Assembly (NCBI RefSeq): GCF_014196715.1
Contig: NZ_JACIEF010000003.1
Coordinates: 835,874 to 899,873 of the forward strand
Direction of reading: 5' to 3'
Source of the DNA: Pedobacter zeae
Lineage (GTDB): Bacteria > Bacteroidota > Bacteroidia > Sphingobacteriales > Sphingobacteriaceae
Length of the DNA stretch: 64,000 nt
Part shown: positions 44,035 through 53,890 of the stretch, one piece after another
Layout of the letters: each line of letters begins with the position of its first letter
How positions within the stretch are numbered: the stretch's first letter is position 1
Translations under genes and position numbers: made by a program
Notes under the pieces: generated by a model
Seen by the model: only the letters and a program-made list of their open reading frames with translations
Databases searched by the model: none
What the model was told of the DNA's origin: nothing

Positions 44035-46533
44035 ATGAAAAATAAATCCTTTTTGATCATTGCTTTGCTCAGTATTTCCTGGTTGCTAACCTCATTTATC
44101 AGTGAAAAAAGAAAACAGGAACAGCGCTGGATCAGGATCAATCTGCTGGGCTACCCTACAGAGGCGGTTAAAGTAGCAGTATGGGCTAGTAAAACCGATG
44201 AAGTACCGGCCAGTTTTGAGATCGTAGAAAAAGAAACCGGTAATATTGTTTATACCTCAAGCCACATTAAGCGTTTTGGCAGTTACGGTCCTTTTAAGCA
44301 AACCGCCCGCTTAAACTTCAGCGATTTTAAAAAACAGGGGAATTTTTATATCCGGGCAAATGGTACAACCTCCCCCCTGCTGCTTATTAATGACGAAGTG
44401 TATAAAGGGGCGGCCGATTTTTGCCTGCAATACATGAGGCAGCAAAGAAGCGGTTTTAATCCCTACTTAAAAGACAGTTGCCACACTCATGATGGCTTTG
44501 TGTTATATGGTGCAAAAGCAGGTATTAAAGACAGTACACATTTTGACGCATCGGGCGGTTGGCATGACGCAAGTGATTACCTGCAATATTCGACCACTAC
44601 CGCCAATGCCACCTATCATTTATTAATGGCCTACCGTGATTATCCGCAGGTTTTTGGCGACAAACAACAGGCAAATGGCCTGGATGGAAAAAATGGCAGG
44701 GCCGATATTCTGGATGAAGCTAAATGGGGTTTAGACTGGCTACTCAAAATGCATCCAAAGAAAAACATCATGTTTAACCAATTGGCTGATGACAGAGACC
44801 ACATCAGCATGCGCATACCAAAAGAAGACAGCCAGTACGGCAAAGGATTTGAGCGCCCACTCTATTTTATTACGGGAGAACCGCAGCAACGTGGCAAATT
44901 TATGAACAACACCACCGGAACCAGTTCTACCGCAGCTAAATTTACAAGTGCATTTAACCTGGGGGCTGTTTTGTTTAAAGCAGACCGTAATTATGCCCGA
45001 TTACTTGTTAAAAAGGCTAAAACTGCTTATCGCTTTGCACTACAAAAACCGGGCGTTACGCAAACGGCATCCGTAAAATCGCCATACATTTATGCAGAAG
45101 ACAATTGGGTGGATGATATGGAACTGGCCGAAGTGTCATTCAATTTTTCCGGTGAAAAGGTTCAACAAAAGAAAGTGACTAAGGCTTTACAGTATGCCGG
45201 GCAAGAAAGCATCACCCCGTGGATGCAAAAAGATACAGCAGCACATTACCAATATTATCCTTTCATCAATTTGGGGCATTACGAAGTTGCCAAGCAAGAA
45301 AAGGGAAAAACGGCAGCGAGCTATTATAAACAAGGGATCGAAAAGGTTTGGAACAGGGCAAAGAACAATGCATTTTACCGCGGTGTACCTTTTATCTGGT
45401 GTAGCAATAACCTAACGGTAGCCTTTGCCATGCAATGCAATTGGTATGGTATTTTAAGTGGCGATACAGCTTATACCGAGCTGGAACAGGCGAATGTCGA
45501 CTGGCTTTTTGGTTGTAATCCGTGGGGCACAAGCATGGTTTACGGGTTACCCGAATGGGCCGATACGCCAAGAGACCCTCATTCGGCCTTTACCCATTTG
45601 AAAGGCTACCCGATTAATGGAGGTTTGGTTGATGGTCCGGTGTACACCAGCATTTATAAATCCTTAATCGGCATTAAGTTAAATGAAGCGGATGAATATG
45701 CTGATTTTCAAAGCGACCTGGCTGTTTATCATGATGATTATGGCGATTATAGCACCAATGAGCCAACCATGGACGGGACAGCATCGCTCATTTATTTACT
45801 GGCGGCTAAAGAGGCCCAGGCCAAAACCCCTACCGGTCATAGCACCTTTTATTTAGGTGCTAATATCCGCAGAGATTCTACCCAAAAGAAAATTTACCTT
45901 GTTTTTACTGGTGACGAATTTGGAGACGGGGGCGAAAAAATAAATGCGGTACTGGATCGGAAAGAGGTTAAAGTATCTTTTTTTCTTACCGGTAATTTTT
46001 ACAGGAACCCTAATTTTAATGGATTGATTAAAAAGCTTAAAAGCAAGGGACATTACCTGGGTCCTCACTCTGATCAGCATCTATTATACTGCGACTGGAC
46101 CAAACGGGATAGTCTGTTGGTTACGAAAATGCAGTTCGAAAAAGATCTTAACAATAACTACAATGCAATGGCAGCTTTTGGAATTAAGAAAGCAGAGGCA
46201 AAATATTTCCTTCCCCCTTACGAGTGGTACAATAAAACCATTGCCAATTGGAGCAGGGAACAAGGTTTAGCGCTGATTAACTTTACGCCCGGCACAAAAT
46301 CAAACGCAGATTATACGTATCCGGAAATGGGCAAAAGGTATAGGTCCAGCGATGAAATTTTTAAATCGATTACCTCCTTCAATGAGAATGGGCCAAATGG
46401 GTTAAATGGTTTTATCCTGTTGATGCACATCGGAACAGATTCGAGAAGATCCGATAAATTTTATAACCGGTTGGCAGAATTGATTACCTATTTAAAAGCT
46501 GCGGGTTATAAATTGGACAGAATTGATAATTAA
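44035..46533 (+). CDS. GH9 endoglucanase fused to a polysaccharide deacetylase (CE4-like) domain
   Basis: 832 residues from MKNKSF, giving an N-terminal membrane/signal segment. Residues about 33-118 are a CelD_N Ig-like domain (IRINLLGYPTEAVKVAVW). Residues about 124-590 are GH9: GGWHDASDY (174-182, catalytic Asp pair), PHSAFTH (His516) and YSTNEPTMDG with proton donor Glu576. Residues about 617-830 are a NodB-like deacetylase: FTGDEFGDGG in place of TFDDG, GPHSDQH (His678, His682), LPPYEW and LLMHIG. The gene is divergent from the efflux operon. It may cut beta-1,4-glucan-type chains and remove acetyl or N-acetyl groups from the same substrate. Confidence 0.88.
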   Translation: MKNKSFLIIALLSISWLLTSFISEKRKQEQRWIRINLLGYPTEAVKVAVWASKTDEVPASFEIVEKETGNIVYTSSHIKRFGSYGPFKQTARLNFSDFKKQGNFYIRANGTTSPLLLINDEVYKGAADFCLQYMRQQRSGFNPYLKDSCHTHDGFVLYGAKAGIKDSTHFDASGGWHDASDYLQYSTTTANATYHLLMAYRDYPQVFGDKQQANGLDGKNGRADILDEAKWGLDWLLKMHPKKNIMFNQLADDRDHISMRIPKEDSQYGKGFERPLYFITGEPQQRGKFMNNTTGTSSTAAKFTSAFNLGAVLFKADRNYARLLVKKAKTAYRFALQKPGVTQTASVKSPYIYAEDNWVDDMELAEVSFNFSGEKVQQKKVTKALQYAGQESITPWMQKDTAAHYQYYPFINLGHYEVAKQEKGKTAASYYKQGIEKVWNRAKNNAFYRGVPFIWCSNNLTVAFAMQCNWYGILSGDTAYTELEQANVDWLFGCNPWGTSMVYGLPEWADTPRDPHSAFTHLKGYPINGGLVDGPVYTSIYKSLIGIKLNEADEYADFQSDLAVYHDDYGDYSTNEPTMDGTASLIYLLAAKEAQAKTPTGHSTFYLGANIRRDSTQKKIYLVFTGDEFGDGGEKINAVLDRKEVKVSFFLTGNFYRNPNFNGLIKKLKSKGHYLGPHSDQHLLYCDWTKRDSLLVTKMQFEKDLNNNYNAMAAFGIKKAEAKYFLPPYEWYNKTIANWSREQGLALINFTPGTKSNADYTYPEMGKRYRSSDEIFKSITSFNENGPNGLNGFILLMHIGTDSRRSDKFYNRLAELITYLKAAGYKLDRIDN

Positions 46534-46605
46534 TTGGATTATTGAGGCAATTGGCAAATTAAAATTTAAAATAAATATTAACTTTGCCTCCAAATAATAA
46601 AAAAC

Positions 46606-46791
46606 ATGAGTGTACAAGAGAACAGCAGCAATAATTTCAACTGGTTATATTACGCTTTAGGCTTATTCTTTGGGGTTTTAACCGGGGCCATCATCACGCA
46701 AAACTATATTTTCGCTTTATTGGGCGGCGTTCTTGGCTTGCTAAGTGCAGGTTTATTTTTAAACGCTATTGTAAAAGGAAGAAAATACTAG
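46606..46791 (+). CDS. Small two-helix membrane protein
   Basis: 61 residues: a short polar N-terminus (NSSNNFN), then two hydrophobic helices (about 14-30 and 32-55) separated by TQNY, and a basic end VKGRKY. A TAACTTTG -7 element lies at 46579-46586, 19 nt before the ATG. No family recognised. Probably inserts in the inner membrane. Confidence 0.65.
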   Translation: MSVQENSSNNFNWLYYALGLFFGVLTGAIITQNYIFALLGGVLGLLSAGLFLNAIVKGRKY

Positions 46792-46876
46792 TTTCTATTT
46801 AATTCCATCGTATGGTTCTTGCCAAACAGGCTTAGAACTGTAGTTAAGCATTGCCACAGAAAACAAAAACCTATAA

Positions 46877-47446
46877 ATGAAAAATATCTTCATTGTTGTT
46901 TTCGCTCTTTTATGCTTTGGTGCAAAGGCGCAACAGCCGGCTGTTACCGAAGTAAAATTTCCTGCTGCAGACCCAAGTCCGGCAGATATTGTGTATTTCC
47001 CGCTTAATGCCCCCAAGGCTAAAGCAGGCGATGAGACCAAGCCAATTATAAAAATCGTTTATTCCCGTCCACAGAAAAAAGGGCGCGAAATTTTTGGGGT
47101 GTTGGAGCAATATGGAACAGTTTGGCGTTTTGGTGCTAACGAAAGTACGGAAGTACATTTCTTTAAAAAAGTAAGTATTGGCGGCAAAAAAATTAAGGCC
47201 GGTACCTATAGCCTGTTTGCCATTCCGAATAAAGATACCTGGACAATTATTGTAAACAGCGAAACCGATAAGTGGGGTGCTTTTACCTATAACCAGGCAA
47301 AAGATGTTGTAAGGGTAAATGTTCCGGTGAAAACACTGCCTAAACCGATCGAATATTTTTCGTTAACCTTTACACCTCTTAACGAAGGTGCAACCCTGGT
47401 TATCGGGTGGGATAAAACGCTGGTAGAATTACCGATCAGTTTTTAA
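46877..47446 (+). CDS. Secreted DUF2911 protein
   Basis: 189 residues with signal peptide ending GAKAQ. DUF2911 is recognised by IVYSRPQKKGREIFG, YGTVWRFGANESTEVHF and AGTYSLFAIPNKDTWTIIVN. The family is common in Bacteroidota envelopes, function unknown. It shares a bidirectional terminator with the convergent NTF2-like gene. Confidence 0.9.
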   Translation: MKNIFIVVFALLCFGAKAQQPAVTEVKFPAADPSPADIVYFPLNAPKAKAGDETKPIIKIVYSRPQKKGREIFGVLEQYGTVWRFGANESTEVHFFKKVSIGGKKIKAGTYSLFAIPNKDTWTIIVNSETDKWGAFTYNQAKDVVRVNVPVKTLPKPIEYFSLTFTPLNEGATLVIGWDKTLVELPISF

Positions 47447-47464
47447 AATAAAATGTTTAAATAT

Positions 47465-47490
47465 AAAGTCCCGGCTTTGGCCGGGACTTT
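47465..47490. terminator. Bidirectional terminator
   Basis: Perfect stem AAAGTCCCGG / CCGGGACTTT with CTTTGG loop between two convergent genes, T-rich on both strands. Confidence 0.85.
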
Positions 47491-47496
47491 TCTGTT

Positions 47497-47967
47497 TTAA
47501 CGGGTATTTGAAACCAGTTTTTTTGCTTCGCTTTCATTTGAAAGGAATACTTTGTAAACATTGGTGATCTTCCAATCGCCGTCATTATTTTTTTCGATAA
47601 CAACAAAGTTCTGCTGCGCACCATCAAACAATTCATAATCAATATCTATACGGGCAATTACCAGGGCATCGGTTTCAGATATAATGGTAGAACTGATGTT
47701 ACAATCGCGTTGTATTACGCCTTCATTCTTTTTTAGCTGGTTCAGTACCTCGCTTGCTTTGTGTTTAACGACCCTTACATCCCTATTTGAGGTAAAAACG
47801 GCATCCTCGCTTAAAACGGCTTTTAATTTCTTGTAATCAGAATTTATATAGCTGTCCATATAATAATTGATCACTGATTTATGGCTTGCTGTTGGTTTCT
47901 CGGCTGCCGCAACATAATTGGTGATTGTAATACCTAGTAATAAAATCACTAAAGCTTTTAGTTTCAT
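47497..47967 (-). CDS. Secreted NTF2-like / SnoaL-like protein
   Basis: 156 residues with signal peptide ending YVAAA. The cone-shaped NTF2 fold is suggested by SVINYYMDSYINSDYKKLKAVLSEDAVF at the N-terminus and QQNFVVIEKNNDGDWKITNVYKVF at the C-terminus. No catalytic residues can be assigned. Probably periplasmic; function unknown. Confidence 0.8.
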   Translation of the reverse strand: MKLKALVILLLGITITNYVAAAEKPTASHKSVINYYMDSYINSDYKKLKAVLSEDAVFTSNRDVRVVKHKASEVLNQLKKNEGVIQRDCNISSTIISETDALVIARIDIDYELFDGAQQNFVVIEKNNDGDWKITNVYKVFLSNESEAKKLVSNTR

Positions 47968-48066
47968 AATTGTCGGTGTTTTTTTTTATTAAAGTTCGGC
48001 TGGATCAAAGAAAAATAATATGCCGATAACACCTTAATGGTGAGGTAACTAAAATGTGATACGTAA

Positions 48067-48101
48067 TAAAAAAGCCCTTTCCAAACTGGTTGGAAAGGGC
48101 T
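48067..48101 (-). terminator. Terminator of susC-susD
   Basis: Minus-strand stem AGCCCTTTCCAA / TTGGAAAGGGCT with a 5-nt loop, followed by a T-run, 34 bp after the susD stop. Confidence 0.88.
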
Positions 48102-48134
48102 CTATTGCGGAGTTAAATCCGGCGTAAATGTAGG

Positions 48135-49589
48135 TTAATAACCCGGGTTTTGCTGTGGTTTTAAAACCGGGTTTGCATCTAGCTCTGACTGCGGAATTGG
48201 AGAAACCAATCTGTTATCCCCCGACGGGAAGTTCACGATTTTCCAGTGTACGGTGGAGCCTGTTCTATTCACACCTTTTTTGGTACGCAACAGATCAAAA
48301 AACTTATGTCCTTCGCCATATAGTTCTTTATTGCGTTCCAATAATATCTCTTCAATTAAAGCATCACCGGTATTAGCCGATACAGCCGTTGCTACGCCAG
48401 CCCTTTGTTGAATGGCCAATAGTGCCTGTTTTGCCGCAGGTTCGTTACCTAATCTTGCTTCGGCCTCTGCCTCGATAAGGTACATTTCAGATGAACGTAC
48501 CAATACTTGGTTATTTGCATTTGTAGTAGTAAAATCGAATTTATTGATTAAATAACCTTCGCCTCTTCTTCTATATGTCGCAGTACTTGCTGCTGCAGTT
48601 GGACTACTTTTAACCAAAAACTGTTTTTTACGCTCATCAATAGCAGCAAATGAATTAAAAAAGTCGTCAGTTACCCTAAAACTAGAATAACCTACATTAT
48701 ACGGATCGTAGAAAGAAGATACTGCAAGAAAGCCTTGATTATCATCCGTGCGCACGTTTATTGCGTAAATCCATTCAGAAGTTGGATTATTAAATCCGGT
48801 TAACAGTGCTGCAGCAGTGCTTAGTGGTTTTGCTGCACGGGCCAGTTTTGCATAGCGGCTTGCTTCTGTCCAGTTGCCCATTGTTAAATAAACCCTGGCC
48901 AATATTCCCTGAATGGCTGCAGTGCTCATTCTATAAATACTTGTCCTATTGGTTGGCAAGTTTGTTTCTGCATATTTCAGGTCATCAATAATAAATGCAT
49001 AAACATCTTTTATCTTATCCCTTGATGGAGATACTTCAGTAGGTAACAATGGTTTTTTCAAAATAGGAACCCCCAAACCTTCTGGATTAACGGTATAGGG
49101 CTGTGCAAACCATCGTACCAACCAAAAATAGGTATAGGCCCTTAGCGCTCTTGCCTCTGCCAGGTATTCTGTTTTTAAAGCATCGCTAATAGGTGCGTCA
49201 GGTATATACTGTACAAACTGGTTTGCATTTGAAATAACTTTGTAGCTATACTCCCACCAGTTGCCCACATCGCTATTGTTAACCGTTTCGATAAACTGGT
49301 ACTGGGCAACAAAGCGGTTATAGTTTGCCGAACCACTTACAACCATTACATCATTACCTTTAACATCAGCACTTAAAAGCATATTGTTGGTGTATCCCGA
49401 GAATGTAGTTAAGTCGTAAATTCCCGTCATGGCTGCCTGAATTTTAGCTCCTGAGGAGAAAGCATCTTTTGCATTAATCTGCTGTGTAGGCGTTACCTCC
49501 AAAAACTCTTTCTTACAAGATGTTATGCTAACTAAAAGCAGCATAACCCCTGTGTAAAGGGCAGTTTTATATATTTTTATATTTCTCAT
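48135..49589 (-). CDS. susD: SusD/RagB-family nutrient-binding outer-membrane lipoprotein
   Basis: 484 residues with lipobox SITSC (Cys25). SusD hallmarks: KKEFLEVTPTQQI at the mature N-terminus, YLAEARALRAYTYFWLVRWF (first TPR-like helices), and RSSEMYLIEAEAEARLG followed by ILLERNKELYGEGHKFFDLLR near the C-terminus. It forms the lid over the SusC channel and captures ligand at the cell surface. It follows susC by 11 bp. The ligand cannot be read from sequence. Confidence 0.95.
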   Translation of the reverse strand: MRNIKIYKTALYTGVMLLLVSITSCKKEFLEVTPTQQINAKDAFSSGAKIQAAMTGIYDLTTFSGYTNNMLLSADVKGNDVMVVSGSANYNRFVAQYQFIETVNNSDVGNWWEYSYKVISNANQFVQYIPDAPISDALKTEYLAEARALRAYTYFWLVRWFAQPYTVNPEGLGVPILKKPLLPTEVSPSRDKIKDVYAFIIDDLKYAETNLPTNRTSIYRMSTAAIQGILARVYLTMGNWTEASRYAKLARAAKPLSTAAALLTGFNNPTSEWIYAINVRTDDNQGFLAVSSFYDPYNVGYSSFRVTDDFFNSFAAIDERKKQFLVKSSPTAAASTATYRRRGEGYLINKFDFTTTNANNQVLVRSSEMYLIEAEAEARLGNEPAAKQALLAIQQRAGVATAVSANTGDALIEEILLERNKELYGEGHKFFDLLRTKKGVNRTGSTVHWKIVNFPSGDNRLVSPIPQSELDANPVLKPQQNPGY

Positions 49590-49600
49590 TTCTTTATCAA

Positions 49601-52600
49601 TTAAAATCCAACATTAAGCCCTAGTGTAAACGTTTTAACGTTTGGAATATCGTTATTAGTTAATCCAGTTAACGCAGATTCAGGGTCCATTCCTTTATGC
49701 TTTGCCCAGGTAAATGGATTTTCGGCCATTAGGTATACCCTTAAATTCGACAAGTGGATCGTTTCTAACCAATTGCGTTTTAAAGAATAACCTAAAGCAA
49801 TATTTTTAACCCGCATAAAAGAACCGTCGTATAGGAAACGGGTTGATTGGTTGTTTCCTAAATCGGTATTAGCAATCATAAATCTTGGTACATCCGTTAC
49901 ATCCCCAGGTTTTTGCCATTGGTTAAAGATATCAGTTGACAGTTGTTTACCCACATTGGCACCGCTATGCATTAAATTTCCGTATAGGGTATCGTAAATT
50001 TTGCCCCCTGTAGAGAAATAGGTGTAAATGCTTAAATCAAACTCTCTGTACCTGAAGGTATTGTTGAAACCGCCTGTAAATTTTGGTAAAGAAGATCCAA
50101 AATTATTGTAACGGGTTGCTCCAGACCAGGCTTTGGTTGTAATCCGGTTTCCGGTTGGCTGCCCATTTGTGCCTATTTCATCTGTATACCACATTGGTCT
50201 ACCATCAGCAGGGTCAACACCCGCATACTCACGTAAATACCAATCATATCTGGTTCCACCTATCGTCCATCTTTTGGTCGGGTCGTCTGAATCAATCACT
50301 TCAGGTTGAGTCATTTGATTAATCCTATTTTTATTTGAAGTAATGTTGAATGAGATATTCCAATCAAAATCTTTCGTTTTTACCGGATTTGCATTTAACA
50401 ATACTTCTACCCCATAATTATCCATAGAGGCCAGATTGGTAATTAAATTACGGAAACCGGTTAACTGCGAAAGTGGCTGGTTAAACAATATTCCTTTTGA
50501 TCCGCGTTTATAATAAGATACTTCACCACTTAATTTTCCTTTAAACAGGGCAAACTCTAAACCAACATCGAGGGTTGAGTTTTCTTCCCATTGTAAATCC
50601 GGATTCTCCAATTGAACATAGTTAATTCCTGATTGGCCTTCGTAATTTTTACCCAATCCGTATAAACCCTGGGCTGCGTAACGGTCTATTCTATCGTTAC
50701 CCGATGTACCATAACTGGATCTTAGCTTCAATTCGTTGATCCAGCTTACATCCTTTAAGAAATTTTCTCTACCGATACGCCAAGCACCACCAACTGAATA
50801 AAATGTACCATACTTATTATTTTTACCAAAAACAGAAGATCCATCCCTTCTTAAACTTCCTGATAAATAATATTTGGTATCATAGTTATAGGTTAACCTT
50901 GAAAAATATGATGCAAACCTCTTTTGTGTATAATAAGACTGCGTGGTATTAGGCGTTGATGCTGCAATCAGCTCGTTTGTTCCCGGAAAAGGAAAGCCGG
51001 TTGCTTGTGCATAAATATAATCTTGTTTGGTGCGATAAGCCTCCTGGCCTAACAACACGTTAAAGCTGTGCTGGTTAAAGGTCTTATCGTATGTTAAGGT
51101 ATTTTGAAAAGTTACGGTTACATCTTCTTTAGAATAGCGGTAAGCCCTTCCTTTAACGCTTACTCCATCGCCATGTTCCATGTTATAAAACTGGCGTTCA
51201 CGGTTATTGATGTAATCAACAGCCACCATGCTTTTGGCAGTAAAGTCTTTTAAGAATTTAACTTCGGCATACGGGCTCGATATTACCCTGTTGGTAATGG
51301 TGTTATACTCATTTAATTTAGACAAACCCACAGGGTTAAAGTCTGGCGTAACCGGGTTCACATAACTATAAACCGGATTTCCTGTAGCATCATATACAAC
51401 ATTTCCATTTGCATCTCTTACATATAACGGATAAATATTAGCCGTTTGATCAGCAAAATTTACCGGGTTATCTGACCCTGTACTACCTGCGGGTGTATTT
51501 TGTTCGGTACGCGCCAAACTGTTGTTAATTCCTACTTTTAAAAAATCAGTAACATCGCTATTAAGGTTAAATTTCCCTGAATAACGTTTAAAATCAGAAC
51601 GGATAACAATTCCATTCTGTTCAAAGTACCCACCAGATATAAAGAATTTAGTTTTTTCAGTACCTCCACTAGCTGATAAATCGATGTTCTTGGTTACGCC
51701 TCTGCGTAATACCTCATCGCGCCAATCAGTATCATACAACAATGCTGCACCATTTGTTAATACACCATCTGCGCCATAAGGATTAGCGGTATTATATGGA
51801 TTAACGCCTAAACCACCTATATTTGAGTTAGTTAATGCATTTGCGGCAGTAGCAGCAGCAGCAGGCGTTAAACCAGCAGCCAAACGCTGAGCATAAAAAA
51901 TATCCCAATAGGTTTTATAGTATTGAGTGGCATCCATTACCTCTGGTTTATCTACCGCCTGGTAAGAATAACCGGTGCTAGCACTCAAGCCCAATTTTGT
52001 TTTACCTGCTTTACCTTGTTTTGTGGTAATTAAAACTACTCCGTTTGCTGCTCTGGATCCATAAATGGCCGCTGCGGTTGCATCTTTTAGTACGGTAATT
52101 GAAGCAATATCGTTAGGATTTATTGTAGAAAGCACGTCAGATGTCTGCGCAACATTACTCAGATCACCGTTTGTAATGGCAATACCATCAACTACATAAA
52201 GTGGGGTGCTAGAGGCGGTAAAGGAACCTACGCCGCGGATCCGTACAGTAGAGGTTGCACCTGGCTGTCCTGATACGCTGGTAACCTGCACGCCTGCCGC
52301 CGCACCTTGTAATGCTTTTTCGAAAGAAGTTACCGGGCGATCCTGCAAAACGTCGCTTTTAACCACTGCCGCCGATCCCGTAAAATTTTCTTTCTTAACT
52401 GTCCCATAGGCTACAACGATTACATCCTGCAGGTTTTTAGATGAGGCTACCAAACGCACGTTTAATGTTTCGCCGGTTATTCTTACCTCCTGCTCCGTGT
52501 AACCTACATAACTTAATACCAATGTTTGTGCATTAGCTGGCACAGAAATCGAGAAAGTTCCCTGTCCTGTGGTTTGTGTTAACTGGGTAGTTCCTTTAAC

Positions 52601-52735
52601 TTTTATTGACACACCGGGCAAGGGTAACCCATCGTCTGCATCAACTACTTTTCCGGTTATTGTTCTATTCTGCGCAAGGACATTGAAATAAGACAAAACC
52701 GTTACCATTAAAATCAATAGTAATTTTTGTTTCAT
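49601..52735 (-). CDS. susC: SusC/RagA-family TonB-dependent outer-membrane transporter
   Basis: 1044 residues from the ATG at 52735, giving a signal peptide ending VLAQ. Residues about 24-100 are a carboxypeptidase-regulatory-like domain (ITGKVVDADDGLPLPGVSIKVKG), then the plug with DVIVVAYGTVKKENFTGS and IASITVLKDATAAAIYGSRAANGV, and a long barrel ending TFTLGLNVGF. It imports the SusD-captured substrate using TonB energy. No signal-transducing N-terminal extension or sigma/anti-sigma pair is nearby; control is more likely by the AraC and two-component genes upstream. Confidence 0.96.
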   Translation of the reverse strand: MKQKLLLILMVTVLSYFNVLAQNRTITGKVVDADDGLPLPGVSIKVKGTTQLTQTTGQGTFSISVPANAQTLVLSYVGYTEQEVRITGETLNVRLVASSKNLQDVIVVAYGTVKKENFTGSAAVVKSDVLQDRPVTSFEKALQGAAAGVQVTSVSGQPGATSTVRIRGVGSFTASSTPLYVVDGIAITNGDLSNVAQTSDVLSTINPNDIASITVLKDATAAAIYGSRAANGVVLITTKQGKAGKTKLGLSASTGYSYQAVDKPEVMDATQYYKTYWDIFYAQRLAAGLTPAAAATAANALTNSNIGGLGVNPYNTANPYGADGVLTNGAALLYDTDWRDEVLRRGVTKNIDLSASGGTEKTKFFISGGYFEQNGIVIRSDFKRYSGKFNLNSDVTDFLKVGINNSLARTEQNTPAGSTGSDNPVNFADQTANIYPLYVRDANGNVVYDATGNPVYSYVNPVTPDFNPVGLSKLNEYNTITNRVISSPYAEVKFLKDFTAKSMVAVDYINNRERQFYNMEHGDGVSVKGRAYRYSKEDVTVTFQNTLTYDKTFNQHSFNVLLGQEAYRTKQDYIYAQATGFPFPGTNELIAASTPNTTQSYYTQKRFASYFSRLTYNYDTKYYLSGSLRRDGSSVFGKNNKYGTFYSVGGAWRIGRENFLKDVSWINELKLRSSYGTSGNDRIDRYAAQGLYGLGKNYEGQSGINYVQLENPDLQWEENSTLDVGLEFALFKGKLSGEVSYYKRGSKGILFNQPLSQLTGFRNLITNLASMDNYGVEVLLNANPVKTKDFDWNISFNITSNKNRINQMTQPEVIDSDDPTKRWTIGGTRYDWYLREYAGVDPADGRPMWYTDEIGTNGQPTGNRITTKAWSGATRYNNFGSSLPKFTGGFNNTFRYREFDLSIYTYFSTGGKIYDTLYGNLMHSGANVGKQLSTDIFNQWQKPGDVTDVPRFMIANTDLGNNQSTRFLYDGSFMRVKNIALGYSLKRNWLETIHLSNLRVYLMAENPFTWAKHKGMDPESALTGLTNNDIPNVKTFTLGLNVGF

Positions 52736-52831
52736 GTTTGTAAATAAATAGTTAGTAATTCGTTTGCTCTTTAGTTTTTTTGCTGGGATGCATGAAACCA
52801 AATCAATAAGCAATTTACAGGGTTAGTAAAC

Positions 52832-52861
52832 CCCAAAATGTGCGAAAATCACCGTTTTGGG
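52832..52861. other. Inverted repeat CCCAAAA/TTTTGGG upstream of susC
   Basis: Arms CCCAAAA (52832-52838) and TTTTGGG (52855-52861) about 100 bp before the susC ATG. Between them ATCACC and after them AAAAGGGG resemble half of the 19-bp palindromes found near the regulator genes. Confidence 0.4.
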
Positions 52862-53022
52862 AAAAGGGGCAATAAATGCAAAAAGCAAACCCCAATCCTG
52901 GCAGTTTGCTTTTTTAATCATTATTAACCTAAACAGGAAAAAACTTCTACAAATTGTCCTGCAAGAGCTTCAAAAATAGTTTTATCCCCATATACTAAAT
53001 ATGCAGAAATCACTATTTATAT

Positions 53023-53889
53023 TCAATTCAACCTACTCTTTCTGTATTTTAAAGGCGTAATGTTAAATGTATTTTTAAATAACCTGATGAATGAACTCGG
53101 GCATTCGAAACCTACCAGTGCCACAATTTCGTTTAACGAATAACCCGTAGTTTGCAATAATCCTTTGGCCCGGTTTAACCTCAGCTGCATCAGAAACTGA
53201 TAAGGGCTGATCTCGTACGCCTCTTTAAATGTGCGCAGAAGATGGTTAACCGATAAACAGGCCTGTGCGGCAATATCTTCCAGGGTGATATTCTGGTTGT
53301 AGTTGCTGCTCATGTACTCTTTGGCCAGGGTTAACCTTTTTAAAACCTCTTCGCGGGTTTTGGTTTTGATAAAGCTCAGTTTATCCAGTTTTTGTACCAC
53401 CTCCCGGTCATAAATTTTATAATAGTTTAATAGGCAATGGTACAAATATTCGTTGATGAGCATTTCATCTTTTAACCCTTTATCTAGCTGGTTTTTCAAG
53501 TGCAGCACGTTAAAACGCATATCACCTGCAAAAGGATACAGCGATTCAGTAAAGACCGGTGTTGATTTAACGTCCTTTCCATCCAATAAACCCTCGTTGC
53601 TGCTGGAGACGGTATGGTGAAAATCCTTGATAAAATTTTCTCCAAAGGAAACCGAAAATGTGTTTACCGGGTTGATCGAATCTATTTTGCTGCTGAAATT
53701 GGTTCCGGCATTAACCACAGCAAAAGTATCGGGATAAATGCAGAACCTGCGCTTGTTTAATTCGCAGTCTTCGGTACCATTAAAAACAAATTTGATGGTA
53801 TAAGCATCGTTCTGCTGTTCATAAAGCGCTTCGCAGGTATGTTCGCTTATAATTTTGTTCCTGTTGCTTAATTCCTTTACGTACCTCAT
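53023..53889 (-). CDS. AraC-family transcriptional regulator
   Basis: 288 residues from MRYVKEL, 1 base after the VOC stop; an ATG four codons earlier inside the VOC end is also possible. The N-terminal part (about 1-180) is an AraC-type sensor domain without a named motif; the C-terminal 100 residues are the double HTH with ITLEDIAAQACLSVNHLLRTFKEAYEISPYQFLMQLRLNRAKGL and GFECPSSFIRLFKNTFNITP. Placed between the response regulator and susC on the same strand, it is a candidate local activator of the SusC/SusD pair. Confidence 0.9.
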   Translation of the reverse strand: MRYVKELSNRNKIISEHTCEALYEQQNDAYTIKFVFNGTEDCELNKRRFCIYPDTFAVVNAGTNFSSKIDSINPVNTFSVSFGENFIKDFHHTVSSSNEGLLDGKDVKSTPVFTESLYPFAGDMRFNVLHLKNQLDKGLKDEMLINEYLYHCLLNYYKIYDREVVQKLDKLSFIKTKTREEVLKRLTLAKEYMSSNYNQNITLEDIAAQACLSVNHLLRTFKEAYEISPYQFLMQLRLNRAKGLLQTTGYSLNEIVALVGFECPSSFIRLFKNTFNITPLKYRKSRLN

Positions 53890-53890
53890 G

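Noticed and set aside
52736..52813. Longer N-terminus for SusC
   Set aside because: MKQKLLLILM at 52735 begins a normal signal peptide; the extra 26 residues are charged and unlike the family.
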